DNA of 31,989 nucleotides from Hofstenia miamia (Eukaryota; Xenacoelomorpha; Acoela; Hofsteniidae). The stretch spans positions 824,804 to 856,792 of the forward strand of contig CABFPE010000214.1 in NCBI GenBank assembly GCA_900660155.1, read 5' to 3'. The notes under the pieces were generated by a model, which searched no databases, was not told the DNA's origin, and saw only the letters and a list, made by a program, of their open reading frames with translations. Position numbers and translations under genes: made by a program. This document shows, piece by piece, positions 1-7,500 of the stretch (within the stretch, counting starts at the first letter, position 1; each line of letters begins with the position of its first letter).

Positions 1-306
1 TACCATCACTGAAAATAAAATTAATAATCAAAACACACATGAACTTGATTTTGATACCTTTAATTCTACTGAAATTTCTTCATGTCAGTATTTATGAAGC
101 CTTCTGATTTTAAGGAGAAATATGGAATAATTGTATTTGATTTATCTAAACAAAAAGATACATCTCGAAATGCAATCAATGAAATTAGATTTAGATATAC
201 TTTACAAGGTGCTCCTGCAGATCCATTTAAATTCTATGCGTTGATTATGTACGAACAAGACATATCTGTAAATACAACATCAAATCGAACTACTTTAACA
301 TTTTAA
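1..306 (+). pseudogene. Polinton/adintovirus-like capsid-type protein, C-terminal fragment
   Basis: Open from the ATG at 82 to the TAA at 304-306 (74 codons). The motif IIVFDLSKQ is followed by a strand-rich segment NEIRFRYTL and then FYALIMYEQDISV. This order (FDL motif, basic/hydrophobic beta strand, YALxxYE-type strand at the very end) recalls the C-termini of capsid-type proteins of Polinton/Maverick elements, the group called F54H12.2-like in animals. That likeness is from memory and is only moderate. A second open stretch lies in another frame from 2 to 94 and stops at 95-97, exactly where the first frame takes over, so a frameshift near 90 probably broke one longer protein. The gene's upstream part is outside the window. 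Alternative: an unrelated repeat-borne protein. It is an old genomic copy and not intact. Confidence 0.3.
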
Positions 307-339
307 GGAAAATAATTTTGGAAAAAATATTTTCTTTTT

Positions 340-455
340 TCTTTAATGTAATTGCATTACCATGCTATTAAAAATTCTTGTAATTTTCAAAAAAAATTCC
401 TTTATTAGGACATATTTCTGGGTTTATATTTTGCTTAAAAAATAGAATTTGAAGG
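340..455 (+). repeat. degenerate third copy of the terminal-exon module
   Basis: From about 352 the sequence follows, base by base with many changes, the module at 2469-2581 and 3134-3246: 'atgctattaaaa' then 'cttgtaattt', a central 'ttaggacat', and 'tttgcttaa.aaatag' at the end. It is closed by stops and is clearly older than the other two copies. It sits directly after the capsid-like fragment, as though both belonged to one larger repeated unit. Confidence 0.55.
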
Positions 456-650
456 TCGATTTTCATTCAGTTACAATGCTAAAATTTTTAATGAGATCTG
501 TACCTAAACTCGACCTGACCCTACCCGACCCAAGAGATATTATTTAAATAAATTTTTTGAATTTGAAGTTATAAATTGTCCGGTTGTTCATTCAAATAAT
601 TATAATATTATTGAATATATTTTGAAATGATAAATTTTAATTTGACGGAC

Positions 651-690
651 AGCTACATATCAATGCCAATTAACATATGTTAGTATCTTT
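651..690 (+). repeat. direct repeat A, copy 1
   Basis: A 40-base block (agctacatatcaa ... catatgttagtatc) that recurs at 781-824 with a few substitutions and a small insertion, about 130 bases apart. Confidence 0.6.
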
Positions 691-780
691 TTAATATATT
701 CAACAAGTGTAACATTAAAGTTAGTAGCTGTGTCTATTCTGGTTGTGCATGAATGAAGCTTTAAATTAAGTTTGATTTAT

Positions 781-824
781 AGTTACATATCAACATCAAT
801 TAACAACATATGTTAGTATCCTTT
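781..824 (+). repeat. direct repeat A, copy 2
   Basis: Second copy of the block at 651-690. It contains the palindromic CATATG core in the same place. Confidence 0.6.
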
Positions 825-847
825 TGTATAAGTGGATATTACTGACA

Positions 848-890
848 CACATGTTACAAAGCTAGCAATTTCCATTTTTCAACGAGACAT
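848..890 (+). repeat. direct repeat B, copy 1
   Basis: A block containing 'acaaagctagca' followed by a 'ttcaacgagacatg' end. It recurs about 78 bases downstream. Confidence 0.6.
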
Positions 891-925
891 GATAGAATGT
901 TGACGTAAATCCTCTTATGTCTTAT

Positions 926-970
926 GCACATGATACAAAGCTAGCATTTTACATTTCTTCAACGAAACAT
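926..970 (+). repeat. direct repeat B, copy 2
   Basis: Second copy of the block at 848-890 ('acaaagctagca', then 'ttcaacgaaacatg'), with scattered differences. Confidence 0.6.
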
Positions 971-1061
971 GTAAGTATTTACCTTTATTTATTACTAATA
1001 TAATTATTTATTGATTTTGTTAATTTTTGTTAATTTAAAAGATTTTGTTCTCTAAGTTCCA

Positions 1062-1246
1062 CTTTGTTTAAGGTTTTTATAAAGTTTCCTTTCAATTCAG
1101 AACAATTTATNACCCAAAGTCAATTAAAAAACATTGGTGAAGAAGTGGAATACAGTAAATCAAAAAACGTGTTTCTTGCATCATGTGCAGGTAATANCTT
1201 TGTTTAAGGTTTTTATAAAGTTTCCTTTCAATTCAGAACAATTTAT
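1062..1246 (+). repeat. 49-bp duplication around an N-flanked exon fragment (likely assembly artefact)
   Basis: An identical 49-base block occurs at 1062-1110 and 1198-1246. Between them lie a single N (1111), 85 bases (1112-1196) and another single N (1197). The 85 bases match 1860-1944, inside the reading frame at 1532-2167, with about two differences. Exact duplication of the flank with single-N joints is what gap filling leaves behind, and no transposon target duplication of 49 bases is expected. The inserted piece is not identical to the copy at 1860, so it may come from a paralogue or another allele. Confidence 0.7.
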
Positions 1247-1531
1247 GTTTTCTAAGTACTATATTTATGTATATATTTTTTATTATTGATTATGATTGAG
1301 CAATTAGATATATTTTCCGCCTATATTAAAGAACAACCCAATGCTTGCCAAAAATTACATATTCTTACACAATGATTTCTTGGTCCAACATTTGTATAGT
1401 TCTATATCTAAAAAATATGTTTCTAGGATAGGACAAACTCGGGTTATACAGAAATAATTCCTATTTCTATCCTCCCTATATAGCTATAAAATGAATATGA
1501 TTTATGAAAATTTAATAACTTTGATTTACAG
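1247..1531. other. AT-rich non-coding stretch
   Basis: No gene or clear element is seen. The sequence just before 1532 (tttgatttacag) would serve as a splice acceptor for the following reading frame. Confidence 0.4.
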
Positions 1532-2167
1532 ATGTTTACTATGAAATGTTTAGTAAAGTCTTCAACAAACAGCATTGTTATGGATAGCGACGTAGTTGGA
1601 AGTGATTTCCAATATCTTTTTCAAACTTCTCTAAATTATATCAAAAAAAACAATAAAGAGGACTTTTTAAGAATTTCAAGACATTTTGCCAATAAATATG
1701 GACTACAATTTAATCCTGAAATTGTTGATGATGATACAAATCCCTCCAAAATCGAAAAATTAAAAAAAGTTAAAGAAATTTTATTAAACTCTCGGAGCAA
1801 TTGCCCATTATATATCCACTTTGAGAATCAAGAATATGTTTACACGAACCTGACAAACGCCCAAAGTCAATTAAAAAACATTGGTAAAGAAGTGGAATAC
1901 AGTAAATCAAGAAACGTGTTTCTTGCATCATGTGCAGGTAATATTTTATACCATGCCAAGCTTCAATGTATTAAAGAGAAAGAGCTTTTTTCTACATTTT
2001 TACAATCCACAACAATAAGTGGTGCATGGGCAAGATTTCTAATTAGACTATACAAAATCACTCAAAAATGTCCAAAAATTGTAAAATGTTCTGTTTCATT
2101 AGAACTCTTAAGAAGATATTCAACCCTAATTCTTGAAAATTTGAATTACTTTGAGGAATTTTGGTGA
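1532..2167 (+). CDS. uncharacterised 211-residue protein, possibly a terminal exon
   Basis: A 211-codon frame from ATG 1532 to TGA 2165-2167, by far the longest unexplained open frame in the left third. It is preceded directly by 'tttgatttacag', so it may be an internal-to-terminal exon rather than begin at this ATG. The protein is lysine/asparagine-rich, with a mostly helical look. Residues about 50-90 are charged. Residues about 108-140 hold the stretch that is duplicated at 1112-1196. The C-terminal part has a hydrophobic block WARFLIRLYKI followed by paired cysteines (about 178-187). No catalytic motif is recognised. A second copy of one exon-sized piece, differing by about two bases, means at least one close paralogue exists. 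Neighbours are repeat modules, so it may be carried by a mobile element; a host gene family is equally possible. Confidence 0.45.
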   Translation: MFTMKCLVKSSTNSIVMDSDVVGSDFQYLFQTSLNYIKKNNKEDFLRISRHFANKYGLQFNPEIVDDDTNPSKIEKLKKVKEILLNSRSNCPLYIHFENQEYVYTNLTNAQSQLKNIGKEVEYSKSRNVFLASCAGNILYHAKLQCIKEKELFSTFLQSTTISGAWARFLIRLYKITQKCPKIVKCSVSLELLRRYSTLILENLNYFEEFW

Positions 2168-2259
2168 AGACTATTTATTGGCGATGTTCCCCATCTGTAT
2201 TTTACATTTCTAACTATTATTTACATAATCATTTTGTGAAAATTCACTATTAATTTTAG
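2168..2259. other. short non-coding spacer
   Basis: No gene seen between the 211-codon frame and the 124-base tandem repeat. Confidence 0.4.
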
Positions 2260-2470
2260 CAAAACAAAATGCATGTATTTTATATGATATATTTGTTAAG
2301 ATATGCAAGAGCTGCAAGAATGGAAGTATACTTCCGTTCTTATAGATTCAGTTTTCAAATATTTGGTATCTGTAAAATTCTAACAAAACAAAACGCAAGT
2401 ATTTCATAAGATATATTGGTATAGATATGCAACAGCTGCGAGAATGGAAGTATACTTCCGCTCTTATGGA
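2260..2470 (+). repeat. two tandem 124-bp-spaced units, each with a perfect 14-bp palindrome
   Basis: The block beginning 'aaaacaaaa.gca.gtatttyat' and ending 'ttcttatagatt' occurs at about 2263-2347 and again at about 2387-2471. Each copy carries the perfect palindrome GGAAGTATACTTCC (2322-2335 and 2446-2459), exactly 124 bases apart. The palindrome is unchanged although the flanks differ at many positions. The second unit runs straight into the duplicated module at 2469. Confidence 0.65.
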
Positions 2471-2887
2471 TTGGGTAGGGGCTATTGTTATGCTATTAAA
2501 AGTACTTGTAATTTCTTAAAGAAAAATCCATTGTTAGGGCATTTGACAGGTTTTATGTTTTGCTTAAGAAATAGAGTGTAATTAAAGGAGAAGCACTGAA
2601 TTTCATGTAAAAATTCTTAACAACAAGTGGATTTGAAAATATTGGGGGATTTCAGGGAAAGGCAGGTTTTCTAAAAATTGCTCAAAAACATATTGGTACA
2701 TAGTTGAAATGAGGGTATAATTGAATACAGGTATGGCCGTAGTTTTTTTACCCCCTGGCCGTAAAATCTAAAATTTCTAAAAAACGCCTTTTTTCTTATC
2801 AAAATCAATAGAAAAGTGTAAAAAATTATTAAAAACTGATTATTATTAGAAACCCGTATATACACAACCCTATATTTTATTACTACT
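2469..2887 (+). repeat. duplicated module, copy A, with an isolated terminal exon
   Basis: 419 bases closely similar to 3134-3571, with scattered substitutions and a few small indels, so this is a real genomic duplication and not a read error. Its first 113 bases are open in the same frame as copy B and end at TAA 2579-2581, encoding the same C-terminal residues (GRGYCYAIKS ... LTGFMFCLRN). The upstream coding part present in copy B is absent here, so the exon stands alone. The rest is a shared untranslated tail. Confidence 0.75.
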
Positions 2888-2970
2888 GGTGAGCGCTGGT
2901 TTGAGATATCCCAAAATGTTATTAATGAAAAGTATCTTATGAAATATGAAGCATCATTAATACAATATAA

Positions 2971-3246
2971 ATGTTTTCTGTTCTTAGAAAAATAATTTTC
3001 GNGGAAATTGGTTTGATTGGACCAGGAGAAGGATGTTTAACAAACATATTTGAATATTTATTTGGAAGTATTCAATGTTGTCATACACATTCAATCCTCC
3101 ACGACAGCTATGGTCGATTTTACAATGAATATAGATTGGGTAGGGGCTATTGTTATGCTATTAAAAGTACTTGTAATTTCTTAAAGAAAAACCCTTTGTT
3201 AGGACATCTGACAGGTTTTATGTTTTGCTTAAGAAATAGGGTGTAA
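2971..3246 (+). CDS. unrecognised cysteine/histidine-rich protein, C-terminal exon(s)
   Basis: Open to TAA 3244-3246, with a possible ATG at 2971. The ambiguous base at 3002 makes one residue unknown and leaves the frame upstream uncertain; another open stretch in a different frame (2887-2999, with WFEISQ) lies before it. The readable part begins IGLIGPGEGC, then has a Cys/His cluster (IQCCHTHSILHDSYGRFY, about residues 37-54) and ends with a LGHLTGFMFCL block. The GPG turn followed by an HDxxY-like motif is faintly like phospholipase A2-type domains, including those carried by some virus-like elements, but spacing and cysteines do not fit well and I would not assign it. The final exon is duplicated at 2469 and decayed at 340. 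Confidence 0.35.
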   Translation: MFSVLRKIIFXEIGLIGPGEGCLTNIFEYLFGSIQCCHTHSILHDSYGRFYNEYRLGRGYCYAIKSTCNFLKKNPLLGHLTGFMFCLRNRV

Positions 3247-3571
3247 TTAAAGGAGAAGCACTGAATTTCATGTAAAAATTCTGAGCAACAAGTGGATTTG
3301 AAAATATTGGGGGATGTCTGGGAAAGGCAGGTTTTCTAAAAAATGTAAAAAATTGCTCAAGAACATATTGGTACATAGTTGAAATGAGGTTATAATTGAA
3401 TAATTATTTATACGGGTATGGCAGTAGTTTTTTTACCCCTGGCCGTAAAATCCAAAATTTCTAAAAAACGCCTTTTTTCTTATCAAAATCAATAGAAAAG
3501 TGTAAAAAGTTATTAACAACTGATTATTATTAGAAACCCGTATATACACAACCCTATATTTTATTACTACT
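3134..3571 (+). repeat. duplicated module, copy B
   Basis: 438 bases matching 2469-2887. It carries small insertions relative to copy A (near 3343 and 3400) and includes the same tail ending in 'cctatattttattactact'. The coding start of the module is joined here to an upstream open frame, so B is the likelier source copy. Confidence 0.75.
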
Positions 3572-3639
3572 ATCATTCGAATATCAGTAAATAATTTACT
3601 TCAAAGGCAGCCGAGACATTATAAATAGCACTTTTTTAA

Positions 3640-4112
3640 GATAAGATATTCTTTATTCAGATACGTATTTACAGTTAAAAACTGATAATTTATCTGAATT
3701 GCGTCAAGAATATACAAACAAAAACATACAATAGCAAAAAATACTATACAATAATTTTAATAGACTATGTATACATTACTAGGAGATTTCAAGTACAGTT
3801 TGTTGAATAGTCATTATTGTAGAATTTGTATCCTAACATGATTGTTCTGAGATATACCTTTGCTTAAAGTATATTTTAATTTGATTCTTAACAGCTCTTA
3901 GTTTTTCAATGTTTTTTATCTCTTTAGGTAATGAATTCCATGTTCGGATAGCGGTATTAATGAATGATTCTTTCAAGATTTTTTTCTGTATTTAATGCAG
4001 GTAAAATGATCTGATACGGAGTTCGGTTTATTGATAAAACCGAGCATTGAAATCGTATTATAAGTTGGTAAGTTCTTGATGATTTTAAAAAATGTCAACA
4101 TAGTATTCAAAT
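3640..4112 (-). mobile_element. LINE 3' end (CR1/L2-like), 5'-truncated and frameshifted
   Basis: Read on the minus strand, the sequence encodes the usual end of a CR1/L2-type reverse transcriptase polyprotein: LNTMLTFFKIIKNLPTYNTI (from about 4105), then in other frames RTPYQIILPALN and IRTWNSLPKEIKNIEKL, closing at a stop near 3835. 'WNSLP.EI' followed by a lysine-rich helix is the standard LINE C-terminus. The non-coding tail continues to about 3640, where AATAAAGAATATC repeats suggest the 3' end. At least one frameshift near 3985 inactivates it. Confidence 0.7.
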
Positions 4113-4120
4113 AACAAGGA

Positions 4121-4303
4121 TTGATTTGGAAATTAAAACCATCCTTAAATAAAAGCGACCTTTACTTTTCAATCTACAGTTTCATTAAAGTTATTAAGAA
4201 CTTTACATTAAAAAAAGATATTTGGCAAAATATAGTTAAGTTTTTAACACTTGCTAAAACTGAAGATATAGACTCAGAGGTATGTAAAATTTGTGGAGAT
4301 TAA
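4121..4303 (+). other. short open stretch with a good splice donor, unassigned
   Basis: A 60-codon frame on the plus strand, convergent with the end of ZPR1. It reads like coding sequence (DIWQNIVKFLTLAKTEDIDSE) and is followed by GAG|GTATGT at about 4280, a strong donor. Without that splice it would end in CKICGD. No family is recognised. It could be a stray exon or chance. Confidence 0.15.
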
Positions 4304-4404
4304 CTTATTAATAGCAAGATAGAAAGTAAACCCAATTCTACTAACTGCAAAATCGAAATTTGTCAATTAAACACGATAAAAATTATATTTGTCAATTAAA
4401 AACG

Positions 4405-4599
4405 TTAGGAATCGTCAACTTGGTAATTTTCGACTTGGAGATCATTGAGGCCTAGGGCTTCATTTTGATCAAAGCTTCGCTCGAAATGCTCAACAAATAG
4501 TCTTTCATCATCACCTTCTGGATTAATAGATTGAACAAAACTATTGCCAGCAGCATCTTCAATAATTATCTCAAATTCTTTCCTAAGTTGTAACAGATC
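4405..4599 (-). CDS. ZPR1: ZPR1 exon 7 (stop codon)
   Basis: 195 bases, residues 384-447 and TAA at 4407-4405. It encodes the second A/B domain core [20 protein letters not shown], then [20 protein letters not shown], the family's terminal 'RTFDQNEELGLNDM' block. No canonical AATAAA is obvious in the first 100 bases downstream on the minus strand. Confidence 0.95.
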   Translation of the reverse strand, partial: DLLQLRKEFEIIIEDAAGNSFVQSINPEGDDERLFVEHFERSFDQNEALGLNDLQVENYQVDDS

Positions 4600-7500
4600 C
4601 TAAAATAAAATCAATGGTAAGTCAATTGCAATTAAAATAGATGGAGTATACCTATTGCATAAAAACTTAAAATATTGAACGTAATAAATGGCTACCTTAA
4701 GATTACCAACAATGGCTTCAAATTTTGCCCGTGTTTCTTGGTCACTGCTATCGCCTATAGCGAAGGGGTTGCTTTCGCCTAACTGTCGAGAAATATCAAG
4801 AATAATGCCTTCAATTGTAGTGAATTTACCACCCAATGTTCCCTAAAACAAAAAATTGATATCTACAAATTATACCGTAATTATAATAATGATTTTTGGT
4901 ATTATTTCTACTGCGAAATAAATTAAGTGCAAATTATTAGAACAGCAATCAATTAAGTCAAAATTTGGAAACATTACTACACGAGAGCTAGGTGTTATAG
5001 TTAACTCTGGGGGACCCAAAACGTCAAGCAGTAGCTAAAAAAATATTTTTTTGGTCACACACAGTTACAATTGATCAGGTAATTGTAAAAATGTGAGTGT
5101 TGCAATTTTTGGCTAATTTGTTACAAATTTGGCCTTGGGTCATATATGACCCGATGGGCCTTATGGTTGGTAGTTCATTACATATAGTAAACTTACTTAT
5201 AGTAAACATCAAACAAAAACAGCTTTTAAATACTTATGAGGCAAAAAACATTTATTGTAATATTTTCAAATTTTTCTAACTCTGCTATAAAAGGCACACA
5301 ATCAATTTAAAAACCACGAAGTGACAACAATATGCTCATTCACAAAATCCGCCATCTTTGTGATGCAATTATGTAAATGTGTTGCACAATCTTGGCACCA
5401 AACCTCCGCAGTTTTACGGGTCATATGTGGGACTTTGTGCTGCAGAAACGATATTTTCTGTCTCACAATAGATAAACCACAGCGATGCTCTAAAATGGTG
5501 GGGTCATATGACCCTAGGGGTCCCCCAGGTTTAAGGCCATGCCACACAACGAAATTAGCAAAACATGGAGGACTATTAATAAGTACTTTTAAAGCCTCAT
5601 AAGTTTTGAATATATTCGCGGAAAATACTTACAATTCGTGCGGCAAAAATATTTGCAATAAAATTATATTATCGAAACATTCAACAATATGCTAATCAAA
5701 TTGAATTATTGCTGGTCAATCGCTTATTTTTGGTCAAAAGTTCTGCTCTATGCACACTGATTTAATATTGCTGCCGCATTCGGTGAAAAAGGTTGCGCTT
5801 TCGGATGTCGTATTGGCAAATATCATTATGAAGGCAGTGTTCATTTAAATAGAAACACTCAAGTTGCAGACGACATTGGCCCAAAGATGCAACATTCAAT
5901 GCACGTGGTGGATGTTGTCATATTCTTAAATCTCCAGCAATATTCAATGATGTACTTCTGCTAAGTGTTCGTAAGCCAAGCTTGTTGCGTAAAAGCAAAC
6001 ATTTGAATTCTACAACTGGAATTTAAGTCAATCAACGCAACACTAAAGAAAACTTTTAATTCTCAACGTCCAACTTCTTTGGAAATTCGTATGCTGTAAG
6101 TAACCATTCACTTTTGACAAGAAACTGGTTGTCACTAGAATGCTACCGAAATAAACGCCGCACCATTCCAGAGTTCTTAAACGAGTGGCATTCTGGAATG
6201 AGCTTAACTGCATCTCTGTTGATGCCGAAAGTTATTGACAACTTCGAGTTTGAAGTAGCAGTGGAGATTGAAATTATAGAGCCTGAAGTATCTTTTATCA
6301 AGAAACCATATTGAATGCTGCACTTCACCTTCCTTCGACGTTCAACTGATGACTTGCCGTCACACAAAATCCCATAAAGTTGGTTCAACAAAGGTTGGCA
6401 TAAACACAATATTACTCTAATTCCAGAGTAAAATCCTCCCTAGAGGATATTGCATACCTTTATTTATAAATTTGCTCATCAAATACTTTTCTAAATACAG
6501 TTTCTACTTTTTAGTATTTACATTAAATCATTACTGATATCCTGTAGCAACAACATTGATGCGCAAAAATAACAAAACATCCACTCAAAAGTTTAATAAT
6601 AATAATAATAATCAATGACTTTATTTAGCCGCTGAAGGCATACACAACAAGAAAATAAAAACAAGTCAAGTTTTACGGCAGCGAGGACAGTCACAGGAGA
6701 TGAAATAGGAGCAAATGGAAGAGTAGGCGAAGTCGGAGAAGGGCTCAGCAAAGAGGAAAGCCATCAAAGATTTCTTGAAGCTCGGTGGTGGGGAAAAGAA
6801 ATCAATCGCTGTTGGAGGGTTGCGAGTCAAGATGTAATTAGCAGCAGTACAAGCACGATTGAAAAACGAGTGAAGGGTGCGATGTTTCTTTGTACGACGA
6901 ATGGAGAAGGTGACAACATCATCAGAGCGAGTGCAGCAGGAATTGGAGAACTTAATGAAATCAAAAGGATCAAGATCCAATTTGCGAGTCAGTAGTCGAT
7001 TGAACAGAAGGAGATCACAGGCATGGAAGTAGAGTGACAGCGGGAGAGTGGAGAATTTCAGCAGAGCGTCTTTATAGTCCAAAGAGGAAATCCATTTGAA
7101 AGCGCGTTTCTGGAAACGTTCCATGGAGTGGAACAAAGCACGAGAAGGCCACCAACAAGGAGACGCGTAGAGAAGAATGGCGCGAGGAATGGACTTGAAC
7201 AAAGAGAGTTTCACAGCGGACGAGGTATTAAAAGGAACATTACGGAAAAGGGCAAATAGCGAGGAATTAGCTTTGTGGAGAAGCAAAGACACATGTCCAG
7301 TCCAATTTAAGTTTGCAGCAAGTTGAACTCCAAGATGAGTGTGATGAGGCGCAAAGTTCACAGGTAGAGGCAAATCAGAAGGGGGAGCCACAGAAAAGGA
7401 AATACCACATGTCTTGGTAGTGCTAAAATCGAGATGGTTGACAGAGGACCAAGTAGACAAGTGCTCAAGATCAGAAAAAATGTTCGACGCAAAAGACCAA

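Larger units (their letters stand above)
307..1061. other. AT-rich non-coding stretch with direct repeats
   Basis: No gene is seen. It holds a degenerate copy of the terminal-exon module (about 340-455), a short GGGT/ACCCGACCC-rich segment at 505-535 resembling the inside of the hAT MITE at 10539, and two pairs of direct repeats listed separately. Confidence 0.6.
5005..5530. mobile_element. piggyBac-like non-autonomous element (MITE) flanked by TTAA
   Basis: TTAA stands at 5001-5004 and 5531-5534. Read inward, the left end is TTAACTCTGGGGGACCC and the right end (minus strand) TTAAACCTGGGGGACCC, so the termini are inverted repeats sharing CTGGGGGACCC. TTAA target sites are the mark of piggyBac transposons. 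Inside are three GGGTCATAT motifs, two in perfect palindromes (5137-5152 and 5501-5514). Partly open frames run through 5302-5600 on both strands but show no transposase motifs and run past the right end. No transposase is seen, so it would need one in trans. Confidence 0.55.

Noticed and set aside
5302..5602. Overlapping open frames on both strands with many cysteines and histidines
   Set aside because: They cross the end of the TTAA-flanked element and have no recognisable motif order, so they are not called as genes.
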